From: Erythrophleum ivorense
Taxonomy: Eukaryota > Streptophyta > Magnoliopsida > Fabales > Fabaceae
Assembly (NCBI GenBank): GCA_026724425.1
Contig: JAIUCV010000009.1
Coordinates: 24,569,846 to 24,633,845, forward strand
Direction: 5' to 3'
Length of the DNA stretch: 64,000 nucleotides
The stretch's first letter is position 1, and each line of letters starts with the position of its first letter. The position numbers and the translations under genes are program-made. Below the pieces are notes generated by a model. That model saw only the letters and a program-made list of their open reading frames with translations, was not told the origin of the DNA and made no database searches. Shown here piece by piece: positions 24,001-36,800 of this stretch.

Positions 24001-24941
24001 CCAGTATGTTAAAAAAAGAGGACCCTAAAGGAAATAGAATTAATGCTAAATAAGGGTAAAACATTAATGAGCACATCAAGAGACGGGATTAGGAAATCAT
24101 ACATAGAAAGAAAACAAAGCTAAAACGGCTAAATGGAGAAAAAGGGTATATTAGTGGCAAAATTATAATTTTGATAAAATTTTAAGAAACTCAAGGAAAA
24201 GAGTTTTAAAGCCCAAAATTAAGCTCACCAAGATGTTTAGAGGTCTTGGATACTATAGGAACAATCAAAATTAGTTAAAACCCTTTTGGTATGGTAAAAG
24301 TGTCAAACAGTACCGAGACTTTAGGCGAAGCTATTTTTCACCATTTTAAGCCATCTAAACCCCATAAATAATATTTTTATGTGAAAAAGTACCCACAAAT
24401 TTCAAGGAAATAGTTAGATTCTAAAAGGCCTAAAAAATGAGTTCAAACGGAGCATATGTGCGAGTAGGGGCAAAATAGTCATTTTGAAAAATTATAAATA
24501 AGTCTTCTTAAGTAAGCCACACCTCATCATCGTCTACCACCTTCTAAAATAAGACTTGGACAAGCCATTAATAGCATCACAATAAGGGAGGAGAAAGAGA
24601 GATTTTAAGCTTTTATTCAGGCAAATAAACAACCTCGTTTCACCTCGCACCAGTTAGGAAAATTATTTCTCTCTCTAAGAGCTTTTTAATGGTGATTTTC
24701 TTTCTATGAAATCTTGAAGTTTAAATTTTTTCCAAGGCAGAAAGGAGCTCTTTTCAAGAAACCAATCAGTAAAAATTAATCTAAGCATAGAGTACTTCAC
24801 AGTGAGGTAAGTTTTAACTAAAACACTTGTAAAATTTTGTGTTCTAGACCTTGTAAGTTTTGGCCAAGAGAGAGAAAGTGAAGAGGAAATTTTTTTTTAT
24901 GAGTTCTTGATGGTACTAAGGGTTTTAGCATGCAATGATTT
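24001..24941 (-). repeat. Decayed LTR-A-like copy, inverted, left part
   Basis: Resembles the start of inverted LTR-A copies: AAAGCTAAAACGG near 24120 compares with AAAGCTAGGACGG near 25137, and GTTAAAACCC near 24276 with 25297. It is interrupted by LTR-A copy 3 and LTR-B, and probably continues at 31296. Confidence 0.35.
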
Positions 24942-27900
24942 TGTAATATTCGATTATCTAAAAATGAGAGAAAACACAAGAAATGTAACATACGATTTCT
25001 CCATAAATGAATGAAATTCACTGAATACAAAAGCAAGTCCCCCGAAATGACTTAGTTAGGGTCCCAAAAAATTTATGAAACATTTTAGGCTCCTAGAAAT
25101 GAGAATCCTAAGCTCTGACAGAAAAAAAAAAAGACAAAGCTAGGACGGTGAAACAATTTGTGAAGAAAACTGATGAAATGTAATGGCATTTCCTAAATAA
25201 GTGCAAATTTTGGAAAAACACATAGGAGGGCCTTTTAAAAGGGAAAATTGAGTTGCCCAAGGTTCTCAAAGGCTCCAAAAATCATGGAAAGCCCCGGGAC
25301 TGGTTAAAACCCCTCTGGTGTACGTTTTTCAATGTCAGTGAGCCTAAACTTTGATGGATTCGTTCGGTAAGGTTTTAGCTCCAAATTGAGTAATTCCAAA
25401 GACATTTTATTAAATTGGGAACCTAAATTTTATAATGGAAAAGACAATTCTCAAAAAGGAGCTAAAATGAAGTCGAAACAAAATTGCCATTATGGAAGGA
25501 CAAAATTAAAAATTTTGAAAAAGTGTGTTTCTAGAACCCACACACTTCTCCCTTTTTCTCCCACCTTCTTAAGCATGACTTCCTCTGCCCAAATTACAAA
25601 AAATAGCAGCTCCTTGAGGCTCACTAAAAGAGGAAGAAAAGGAGGAAGAAAAAGGCAAGAAAGGTATGGAATTTCTTGAATAAAGGTATGGAATTTCTTG
25701 TTTTTTAAAGTATATGGATCTGTTTTAAGGGAAGAACAAAGGGAAAATTTTGGATTTGAAGAGAGGAAGCCAAAGAAAGTGACAAACAAGCAAGAAAAGC
25801 CATGGAAATAAGGAAAAATCTTCATCCTATACTAGCTACTCCTTCCCCGTTCTTCTCTCAATTTTTGCCCTATATATGTAGCTGCAAGAGGGCTTGAATT
25901 TTGGGTAGAACCAAGGGTGAATTCTATGAATTTAAGAGAGGAGAGTAAGAATATGCAAGGAAATTCAAGTAAAAGCCATTGATTTTTAAGATAGCAAACC
26001 TAGGGTTTTAGGAGCTCTCTTGAAATATGCTTTGATGTAATTGTTCCTAGGCCTAAATGAATGTATGGATGAGCTCTTGAGATCCCTAGAAGGCTCCTTA
26101 TATGCATCTTCCATCAAGAAAAGGAAGCAGACTCACTTGGTGTTCATATAGTGCATAGTTTCATCCTAGGTTAGATGAAGCACCAAGGGGTAGATTTAAT
26201 TTGTTCCAAGCTTATTTTTGCATCATGTATGATGGGAGAGTATGAGAGGAAGCCTTGGAAAAATTTTAAAAAGCATAGAAAGTGAGATGGCCTTCTATGT
26301 TCCATAATATGGCTTAAAGAGGCAAAACCTAGTTAGGCTCCTTGAATTGATTTTGTGATGACTCCAAGAGGTTTAAATGGAGTCAAGAATCATAAATAGA
26401 TGGAGAGAATGGAGCCAAGATGGTGTTCTCTTAAAGTTTCTTCATTAAGTGCATTATGGAACCATAAAAGAGCCTTATGAGTCCACCTAACTTTTCTAGT
26501 AAATATATGGCATTAGAATTTAATTCAAGAGTATAATTGCCTTCCATATGATGTGTCTAGGGCAAGAGAAATGATCTCCACCTCCTTGGATGTGTAAGGT
26601 CAAGGGAAAGGACTCAAGGCTTAAGGAAAAAGTGTGTGAATGCAAGCAAGGTAGTTCTCTCCACCTTCTCTCATGCATGATTGTGTGCTTACATTGTCTT
26701 TGAATGTGTGTATATATGTTTTGAGCTATGAAAAATATTTTAGCATGAGCTTTTATTCCATGGTACCATGATGATGTTTTATGCATGCAAATGATGTTTT
26801 ATATACTTATCTTGGTTTGTTTAAGTGTGGAGAAACCAAGAACCTTCTAGCCATGGTAAGGATGAGCCAAGAACTTTAGAACTTGGTTGAGACAAAGTAA
26901 AGAGTCTCCTAACAGTGAGGTTGACTCCCAAGAGTAAGGTTGAGTCAAAATCTTAGCGAAAATGGGTGAGGCAAGTCCAAAATCTATAAGTAAATGGGTG
27001 AGGCTAATCCACTTACTTGATAATCCTATGTATGCTATACATGATGTATTCAAATGCCAAGAATGTTTCATGAATGCTCACATATGTCAATATGCCCATG
27101 CATGCATTTTTAAGGCTTATATTACATACTTTATATGTGATTGAATGGAAGATGAGCTATTGGATTCTTTGAATCTCATCCCCTCATCTCTAATGTCTTA
27201 ACATGCTAGGTGAATCAATTAAGCAAGGTAATGGAAGCCACCAAGCCAAGGAGAAAAAGATTGACATCAAAATGCATGAATAGGCCTAGTTATGTCTCTC
27301 TTGTAACCATACACATGGCATATGATGTAATCCCATGATGAAATTGCTATGTAATCATATGAGTGTATGTAATTACCCAAATGTATGATGTATGAATGAA
27401 ATTTGATGCCAAAAGTATGAGATATCATGTTTTAGGTATTGAATGGCAAGAGCTAGCATGTGTAATCTTATGTATATCATGGGGTGGATAAGTGAGTTTG
27501 AGAAATATGGCTTTATGCACCTTTGAAACAAATTTAGAGAGTCATTTTGGTGTATTCCCACGTGCTCAAGTGGCCACACAAGCTTGGGAAACAAAATTGG
27601 ACACTTTGATGTTAGTTGAGACCATAAAAATGACTGAATTAGAACCCTATAGCACAAACCGACCAAATGGATGAATCTTCCCATAAAATTTGGCAAACAT
27701 GTAAAGCTCATTGAGAGCTTTTCAAAAATCAGAGTTCTACAGAATTAATTATGAATTTCAAAGTTGGGATTTTTCTGTTGTTCTAGTGCATGTATTGTTC
27801 ATATGGTCAATTTTGTGTTCTGTGTCATATGATGGCCAAATGGTAAGGGTCTGAGCAAAGAGTTATAAATTTTTAAATTTACTGTCAGTACCAGTAGTGC

Positions 27901-28548
27901 CACTGGACCTCTAATATTGTTTCTATCATAATTCAGTTCCCATATGGTCTTGGTGTGGTCTAGAGATATTTTTCCCTTAAATTTACATATGTAGCTTCTT
28001 ATATTGACCAAATTTGTATGATTTATATTTTTTTATAATTAGTTATGAATTTTCAAAGTTTATGATAGTAAACTATGACAGTAGTCCAAACAGCTAAGAC
28101 ATTGGGCACTTTTCAAACGTCAAACGTCTTCTGCTTGATGATCCATGACATGGAATTATTTTTAACATAAAGTAGACATCTTTAGCTTTCCAAAATGGTA
28201 AAGAATGCATGATTTCAATTTTTCTAGAATTAGTTATGCTTTTTCAAATTTTGTGACAAAAAGTATGCAATTTTGGCTGAGGCTACATTATCGAATTTTA
28301 TGTGTTTCTTGCACTTGCACGAGTTCTAGGCCACTTTTGGTGATGGATTTGGGCCATATCTATGTAATTAAATATGAGAATGAGTTGAGTGAGTTTATAT
28401 AATCCCCAAGTCACCAAATGAAAAATTCATCCCCTACGTGGCGCAAATTTATTCATTATTTTTATTGCTCTTTCCTTGGAAACTTGTGAAATTCTTGGAA
28501 ATGAGCTTGGATAAAAAATGGTATGAGCTATATAATTATGGTGTAACA
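24942..28548 (-). repeat. LTR-A copy 3, solo-LTR-like, inverted
   Basis: 3,607 bp, from TGTAATATTCG to GTGTAACA on the + strand, flanked by GATTT (24937-24941) and AATTT (28549-28553), which differ only by G/A. Internal blocks follow the same order as 14052-17561, for example the AAGACAATTCTCAAAAAGGAGC block near 25443 and CACGTGCTCAAGTGG near 27560. Small frames at 25386-27711 are spread over both strands with no family features. Confidence 0.65.
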
Positions 28549-28553
28549 AATTT
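28549..28553. repeat. Target-site duplication AATTT (left of LTR-B)
   Basis: AATTT directly before TGTCACATTC; identical to 31291-31295. It also serves as the right flank of LTR-A copy 3. Confidence 0.7.
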
Positions 28554-31290
28554 TGTCACATTCTAAATTGCTATAAATGGTAATGTAACCAAATTAGCTA
28601 AAGAAAAACCTCAAGAAAAATGTTAGAGAACTAACTAGAGTTATTTAGGAACTAAAGAACCTAATGAGGACTAGGAAGGAGGACATGTATTAGGAAGCTT
28701 AATTGAGATATCAACTTGATCGCTTAGCTAGCATGGAAGCATATGTCCACGAAGCAAGATGAACTGATAACCATCCCTATCAAAACATCTTCATTATTTT
28801 CACATCTAGGAATACATCATTAAATAGTGCTTTAGGACACTAGAACCAAACATTTTATGAAGCCATTACTCATCAAAATATATGTATCCATGTGTGGTTT
28901 TGCTATCCGAAATAATTAGCCATGTGGACTACCATAGGTTTCATCTAAGGCAATAAGATAGGAATAAAACATTAAGCATAAATGGTAGAGTGGGCCCCGG
29001 AAGAATTGAACTTTAATAAGCAGATCTATACCTTATGTATTACCCATGTAAGATATATATATATAAATGATAATTGACTATGGCTTGCTTCTTTCTTGGA
29101 TGTGGGAATTAAATGCCAATGACACCTCATGTTTCCTTGTGTAAGACGTGTAAGTATATGTGGTAGATGTCATTTCATTACCTTAAGTGGTGCATTCATA
29201 TACATAAATGGTAATTGACAGCAGCAGTTAAATAGTTCCTTTAATATGTAGTTTAAATGAGAATAAGACACATATATGCTGCCACCTAGCATTGCACCGA
29301 GTCAAGGAATTTTAGATTTGCCTTCATGCCATCCAAAAGCGGTGAAAAAGCACGAGCTGTCTATTGCATTAGTTACCATTCACCTTAATTCATCTTAGGC
29401 CGAGGGAAGTAGTGGTAAGAAGGGAGAAAACATAGACAGCCATAGAAGAGGAGAGATGAAAAGATAAACCAAGGTACAAGGACTCCATAAAAGGTAAGTT
29501 TTAAGTTGCTTCCTTGTTCTGGACCGAAACATTTTGCCTTTTGTAGAATTAGTTAGAAATGGATTTTGAAGCCAAAATTTTTATAATAGGTTGTCCATTC
29601 CTTATACTTGAAATCTGGAAAATTACAGAATTTTTGGAACAAGGTAGATCAAAGAAACAACCCACTAATTCAATTTAGCTTATGGATGGGACAGCTTGGG
29701 GCTGATTTCATAAAGAATTTTGTTAAATGGGTAAATGAAGGAATTAGTGCATGAAATTTGGTGGGAAGGTATCCAAGACGTATAACTTTAGGTCTGCAAA
29801 GTCTTATAATTTTCTGAGCTCATTTCATAGGATAACAATCCCAGAAACATCAAGGGTAGTGTATAGCGAGCTCAACTGAGGTAGTGACCAAAACAGTAGG
29901 AGTTCAGGAGTTATCCTTGGAAATTCTTGAAAATTGTTTTTGTGGATTATAATTAACATAATAAGGGGTCATTCTAAACATTTTTATGATTTTGGAGGGC
30001 ATTTAATGGAAGAAAGAAATTTCACAAAAAATAGGTCTAAAAATGTAGTTAAATTGAGACTATGGTAGTTTTCATTTTTCGCTATTGTAGTGTGAATTTG
30101 TATGGTAAATTAGAGAATAAAGCCTAAAAATAAAGACTAAGAACTTAACTTCAAAGTACTGGACCACACATGAATAACTTAGATAGTAACTAATTAATGA
30201 GAAGGGAAAGAAAACGAAGATGTGATTGTTTACAATTAGGAATTCCAATCATCAACTAACGAAAGAGGTTTAGGAATCTTGTATGGGGGGATTAGTACTT
30301 TAATTGCAATGTAAATATTAACCATGGCTTGTTCTTAATTAAGGAAATGCATGATTGAAATTTAGGAAGGCAATTGGGACAACAAGAACTAAGGAATAAC
30401 GTGACAAAACGACGCTGACGAAATAGGTAGTTAACATGGCATTCTGTCTGTTTACATACATAATTGCACTGAATGATTTTCTAAATTATGTATGCTATAC
30501 GTGGCTACATATATACCCACTAATGTGACTCTCTTGAGTACTAGATCACTGTTATTGGCCAATGACTGAAGTATAATAGCCTAACAAACGAATGTACACT
30601 GCTATCTTGGGATTTGCATGCTCTTATACCGAATGGTGCACTGAACTATTCTTATTAAGTGTTCTTTGTATATGTAAACTGTGAACCCATTGTTATCTAC
30701 TGGGATTATATCTCATTATAAAGCTAACTATTTTTCAGGCAATACCCATACTACAAATGGAGCCCACTCTACAGAGGATAACTGAACCAATCTGGAGACT
30801 GTAGTGGCTATAGTTGTTGTAACTTCCCTGAATAATATTAAATGCTGAAAGTTTGACTTTAGTGAATACTTAGCATTGTTTACTACCTCCTCATTGGTTA
30901 TGTATAAATGTTACACATGAGGAATTTACCATAAGTTAACTGTGATGTTTATTAGGGTTACCAAACTCCTTGTACAAGTAAACTCTTATATTTGTGTTTG
31001 CATGAAATTGATTATCATAATCTTGGAAGCAATTCTAGCATATTAATATTATCAACTTATGGTTTTCTTGTGAAAATGATGAAGGTTGTCTAGGTCTGAC
31101 AACTATCCTCCTAAGTCTAGGATCTTGTTGACAAAATTTTGGACTCTACACTATGGAATTAAAGACCTTATCGACAGAATCTTGGATTTTGCTTTGTAAA
31201 ACTTAAGACCTTGTTAACAGGGTCTTTTGTTAGTAGTACAAGATCCTTCCATATTGTAAGTTATAGTGTATGCAAAGTGTAGGTGTGACA
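28554..31290 (+). repeat. LTR-B, solo-LTR-like unit of 2.74 kb
   Basis: Begins TGTCACATTC and ends GGTGTGACA, so the ends form the inverted pair TGTCAC/GTGACA seen in many plant LTRs. It is bounded by a perfect 5-bp duplication AATTT. Sequence content is unlike LTR-A and is seen once in the window. There is no open frame longer than 60 codons across it. Near its right end (31090-31260) are three diverged copies of a motif like AGACCTTGTTAACAGGGTCTT. Orientation is arbitrary. Confidence 0.65.
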
Positions 31291-31295
31291 AATTT
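31291..31295. repeat. Target-site duplication AATTT (right of LTR-B)
   Basis: Exact match to 28549-28553. Confidence 0.7.
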
Positions 31296-32087
31296 CATAT
31301 CTAATGTTGGTTTCCATTAAATCATGAAAGAAGCAACTTAGACCATGTTGTGTGATGGGCTTGGCCAAGGTTAGATGAATGGGTAAACATGTTATTTTCA
31401 ACTTCTAATTAATATGCTTAGATGTTTTATGATACAAGAAACAAGAATCTAAGCCTAGAATTAATTGAAACGTTGAAATTTTCAAGTTAGGGTTTTATGG
31501 TTCCCTTTTTGGACAAGGAAAAATTCAAGGAGTTAGGAAGTTATTCAATCAATTTGTTAGCTATAGATAGTCTTGAAATGATATAAGAATAACAATGGAA
31601 GCATCAAATTGAATTTAGAAGCTAGATTTTGTAAGTTGAAAATTTAAGGTTCAAGAAAGGGTAATATGGAACCAATTCGTATTAAGTTTGTGTGAGCGAG
31701 CTTGTAATGCTTCTAATGGATCCTAATGTGGCTATATAAATCATATGGCAAGATATTGAAGCCTAGAAGTTGAATCTGAAAAGTTCTCCCTTGAGGTTTA
31801 AGGTTACATAATGCATTCCATTATGTATAAAAATGAAAATACCAAATGAATAGTGCTAATGACCAAATGAATAGTAAATGTGAAATTTTTGGCCTGAATT
31901 GTGAAATCTAGAAGCATAAGTTGACTTAGGATTTAAGCTTAGTGAAATCCCTAGCCTAAACTCTAAGTGAAGAACCAATTATAAAGAGCTAAAATCCAAA
32001 AGGAATTTCATAAATTTAGGCCCTTGAATATGGTCATATTTGAGTATTTTAGATGGTATATTTGCCACCTCATAAGCATGTGTCTTT
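31296..32087 (-). repeat. Decayed inverted LTR-A-like copy, right part
   Basis: Probable continuation of 24001-24941: AAGTTAGGGTTTTATGG near 31484 is comparable to AAACCTAGGGTTTTAGG near 25996. It ends TCTTT at the next insertion. No gene seen. Confidence 0.3.
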
Positions 32088-33340
32088 TGTAACACCATAT
32101 TCTTAGGACTCATCTCATATCATTTGTAGGCTTATTTCCATGAAGCACATGACATTCTCAAAGGAAAAGCCATAAAAAAATACAATTAAATTGCGTTGCA
32201 TAGAGGATAAATTTTTCATTTGGTGTCCCATGAATCATATGGACTCATCCATATCATTTTCATATTTAATTACACAAATACAACTCATAACCATCCAAAT
32301 AAGTGGCCTAGAACTCGTGCAAGTGGATGGAATACATGAAATTCAAGAGTGCAGCCTTGGGTAGGAATTCCATATTACTGTCAGAAATTTTGAAAAATCA
32401 TAACTAATTATAGAAAAATCTAAATCACACATATTTTACCATTCAAGAAAGCTACTAATGTTTACTTTATGTTAAAAATATATTCAGATGACAACAGGGG
32501 CTGATAGTTACCAAAAATTGATAGAAAAGTATCAAAAGTCGACTGTCATTACTGGTACTGTAGTCTAACTTCAAAAATTCATATCTCCCTGTTCAAAGGT
32601 CCAATTGGGGTGATCTTGGTTGCCATGGAAAGCTTATCATGTATCATTTATGCTTGTAAAATTTCATGAGTATTGGACATCATTTGGCCCTCGAATAACA
32701 CAACCCAAGTTACTGACCATATGAACAGTGTCTGCATTAGTTCAGTAGAAAAATACCCAATTTTAAAAATCATAATTAATTCTATAGAGTTCCAAATAAT
32801 ATGTTCCTTAGCTTCCCAAAAAAGCTCTGGATAAGATCTATATACATGCTAAATTTCATGGAAAAATTCGTTCATTTGGTTAGATCTTGATGTTGGGATG
32901 TGAAATGGTCACTTTTAAGTCTTACCAAGGGTCTAAATGGTCTATTTTGAGCTCCAAGGCAACCATGACCACTTGGGCACGTGTGAAACACCAAAATGAC
33001 TTTATAAACTTGTCTTAAAGGTGCATAAACTCAGAAATTGAAAACTCACTCTCTCACCCCATGCCATACACAAGATTATACATGCTTCACATTGCCATCC
33101 AAAGTTCAAAAACTATATTATCATTCATGTGGCATCAAACCTTATACATACATCAAATATATGAGTAATTACACATGTTCAAATGATTATGCAACATTTC
33201 CATCATAGTATTACATCATATGCCATTTGTATGGTTGCAAAAGAAGTAATTCTAGGCAATTCTAGACATTTTGATGTCAATCTCTTATCTCCCAACTTGG
33301 TGGCTTCCATTACCTTGCTCATGCGGTTTACCTAGCATGT

Positions 33341-34520
33341 TTGTATTTTCGGCCAGAATTTCCTCTTTTCTGTCACAAACTTTGGAAATTTATAACTAAA
33401 TTTAGAAAAATCAAAAACATACAACCTTGGTCATTCTGGAAACCTTAGGATGTCTACTTCACACTAAAAATATGCCCAAGTCATAAAATTCATCACACAA
33501 GACGTTTGACATCCAAAAAGCTTCAGAGTCGCTGGCTGCCTGGGCTATTATTCAGTTTACTAATACAAATTTCTGAAATTTATAACTAATTCTATAAAAA
33601 TTGACATCACACAAATTCAGTCATTCTGGAAAGCTACAAATGTTAACTTGGTAATAAAAATAATTACAGAATGAAACAGATACGTTTAGTCAGCTGGATC
33701 CTATGGAACAATAACCGGACTCATGGGGAGCTATTGATACTGACAGTTAACTTCAAACATGCATAACTCACTGCTCAGACCTCCAAATGAGGTGATCTCT
33801 ATGGCCATAGAAAGATTATGACCTCTAGTTTATGCATATGAAATTTCATAGGCATTTGACACCATTTGGCCATCGGGTGACACAGAATTCAAAACTGCCA
33901 ATATGAATAGTATCCATACCAGAATCCATGAAAAATCCCAACTTGGAAAATTCCTCAAATATTCTCTAGGTCTCCAAAAATTTTGATCTTTAGCTTCCCA
34001 AAAATCTCTTAATGAGACCTAATTGCATGCCAAATCTCAGATCAAGACTAACTCATTTGGCCAAAAAGTGATATAAGGTTCCATTATGGTCAAATTTGGC
34101 TCCATATGAGGTACCAAATTTGCCAAATGGCCTTCCCTTGGTTGTGGCACCTTTTGGGCAAGTCTAAAAGTACATTTGAGACTTAGGTAAGCTACCCAAA
34201 TGGTCCCAAACCTCATGCATCTTATTTTGGCTATTCAACCCACACTTATGCATACATTCATCAAAGTTCCATATTGCACACTTTGATCTTACATACTCAA
34301 AATAAGCGCTATAGGTCATATATCATTTTCATACATCTAAACATCACATAATAGTATATTTACACATGTCTCAAGGTTCATGGTACATATACAACATCAT
34401 ATACACTATGAACCATCATTATGGTTCTAAAATAGGCAAAATACTACATAAGCTTGTCACTCCTTGCTCTTTATGGTTGTTGGCTCCCTTCACCATAAGT
34501 GCTTGGTCCACCTAGCATGT
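33341..34520 (+). repeat. Internal duplicated block of LTR-A copy 4
   Basis: Repeats the order of blocks found at about 32365-33340: a 'cataacta...aaaaatc' block, a 'ggtgatct...ggccatagaaag' block, a 'cttcccaaaaa' block, then 'gttggctccc...ccacctagcatgt'. Both copies end in CCTAGCATGT, which suggests unequal exchange at that word. Within the block, another short 'aaatttataactaattctataaaaa' unit near 33578 is itself repeated. Confidence 0.55.
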
Positions 34521-36559
34521 TAGATCATTGGAGAGGAGGGGATGAGATTCAAAGAATCTCAATAGCTCATCTCCCATTCAATCATACATAATATATGCAA
34601 AGCAAGCTTTACAAATGCATGCATGGAGAAAATAAAAGCCATGGACATTTTATAAGCAAACTTGGCATGTGAACAACTCATACAAATCATTCAAGAGCTC
34701 ACCAAGTGTTTGGATTGACCTCACACTTCTCCACATGGATTATGGACTTGCCTCACCCATTCTTGAGTATTTTGGACTCAACCATACTCGTGGGAGCCCA
34801 CTTTGCTTTTGGGAGACTCTTTACTTTGTCTCAACCAAGCTCGAGGGTTCTTCACTCATCCTCACCCAAGGGAAGAGTTCTTGGCCTTTCCACACTCAAG
34901 CAAACTCACACGAACATCATGTAATCATTTGAAAACATAACATAGCATCAAGCATCATGGCATATAAAGGCATGCTAGCATACTTTTCTTAGCTTGAAAA
35001 TACATATATACACATTGTAAAACAAGCTAAATACACATCCATGCATGAGAGAAGGTGGAGAGAGCTACCTTGTACAATTTCACACACTTTTTCTTTAGCT
35101 TTCAAGCCTCCTCTTCCGGCCACACACCCACAAGTTGGTGGAGATTGTTTCTCTTGGCTTATATACAAATTATGGGAGCCAATTAGGTTTATGAAACAAA
35201 CTCTAAGGTCATACAACTTGATGAACCACTAGATTACTCTATAGACTTCATTATGGTCCATAATTACACTTAATGAAGCAACACCCCTCAAATGATTTCT
35301 AGGCCTCATTCTTTCTTATCAAATATGATTCTTGACCCCTTTTAAGCCTCTTGGAGTCATCACATCATTAAGACAAAAGGCCTAACACCATGTTACTTCT
35401 TTAGGTCATATTATGGAACCTAAGGCACTAAATAACTTTCCATAGTTCTAAAATTCTTCCAAGGCTTCCCTTCATCTTCATTCATCAAATATGACTCAAG
35501 AATGGCCTTAGAAAAATTTAAAACTCCCCCCACCTATACAAACAAGCCTAGGCCGAGACATAGGCTTCCTTTGGGCTTCTTGGAGTTCTCTTGGTTTTCT
35601 TGAAGGAAGAGGCTTGTGGGGAGCATCTTAGGTGTCTCAAGAACTCATTTAAACTCTTACTTAGACCTAGGAATCATCATACCATTTCAAAAATTAGAAG
35701 GTGCACTTAAAACCCTAGATTTTGCATCTTGATTTCTAATGCCTATTTCTTAGTTTTCTTTGCATATTCTTACTCCTCTCCATCCAATATCTAAGAATCA
35801 TGCTTGGTTGGGTTTGAAATTTAACTCCCTAGGGCAGAACACATATGGGGCGAAATGGAGAAGAAAGGCCATGGAAGGTATCAACCATAAGATGCATTTT
35901 TACCTTGTTTTCTTGCTTAGTTTGGCTTAAATCTTGATTTCTCCAAGCTCCTCTCTTCAAATCCGAACTTTCCCTTGAATATCTCCCTTGAATCAGATTT
36001 ATAGATATCACTTTAATCCAAGGAAAGAAAGGAGCATGAAGGAGAGGTGGTGGAGGTGGAGAAAAGTAAGGAAAATTGCCATGAAAACATACCTTAAGCT
36101 TGGCTTTCTTCCTCCTTCTTCTTCCTCTCTTGGGCGCCTCTCCCTTAGGGTTCTTCTTCTGATTTGGGGCTAAATTTTCTAAAGTTAAATGAGGGAAAAT
36201 GTGAGGCACTACATATATATAGGTAGGGAAAAGTGACTTTTCCAAAAATTCTAATTTCGCCCCACATACTTTGCATTTCGTTTCTCCCTTGTTTTAGCTC
36301 CTTTTTGAGAACCGTCTTTTCCATTATAAAATTTAGGTTCCCAATTAAGAAAAATGGCTTTAGAATCACTCAAATTGGAGCTAAAACCTTTTCAAATGGA
36401 CTCGTCAAAGTTTAGGTGCACTGACATTGGAAAACGTCCACCAGAGAAGGTTTAACTATCTCGGGGCTTTCCATAGTTTTCAAGGCCTCTGAGAACCCTG
36501 GAGAACTCAAAACTTTGGTTTAAAAAGCCCTCCATACTCAATTCTAGACCACACAAGTT

Positions 36560-36720
36560 TTAACACAAAACCTTGTACTTGCTGGTGAAAACCTTGTACT
36601 TGCTAGTGAAAATCTTGTCAACAAGGTCTTGGAAATTGCACTACAGACTACAGGATCTTGTCAACAAGATCTTTGACCTCGATGACAAAATCTTATTTTA
36701 GCCCATAAATTAACTTAGTC
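36560..36720 (+). repeat. Cluster of CTTGTCAACAAGGTCTT-like units
   Basis: AACCTTGTACTTGCTGGTGA is followed at once by AACCTTGTACTTGCTAGTGA. Then come ATCTTGTCAACAAGGTCTTG and ATCTTGTCAACAAGATCTTT, and a weaker unit ending ATGACAAAATCTT. Similar units occur near the right end of LTR-B (31090-31260). Confidence 0.55.
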
Positions 36721-36800
36721 CGCTGCCATACTTTATGCTCTACATACATTCTAATGGTTGCATAACATAATCTCTCATTTTCAAGGAATCGGATATTACA

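Larger units (their letters stand above)
32088..36800 (+). repeat. LTR-A copy 4, with a 1.2-kb internal duplication
   Basis: Begins TGTAACACCATATTC at 32088 and ends CGGATATTACA at 36800. Flanks are TCTTT (32083-32087) and TCTTA (36801-36805), 4 of 5 matching. At 4,713 bp it is longer than its relatives because a mid section is repeated: CCTAGCATGT closes both 32161-33340 and 33341-34520. A TATATATATAGG TATA-like site lies near 36211, about 590 bases before the right end. The last 260 bases (36540-36790) differ from other copies and hold CTTGTCAACAAGGTCTTGG repeats. Short frames around 34669-36415 fall on both strands and are not convincing genes. Confidence 0.6.

Noticed and set aside
14052..28548. 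A single 14.5-kb element made of the two inverted LTR-A copies as paired LTRs
   Set aside because: Each copy has its own different target duplication (AAAGA/AAGGA and GATTT/AATTT), there is no PBS after either copy, and the middle is other repeats.
35829..36245. 138-codon minus-strand frame
   Set aside because: It lies wholly within LTR-A copy 4, has a proline/lysine-rich low-complexity content, and is not preserved in other copies.
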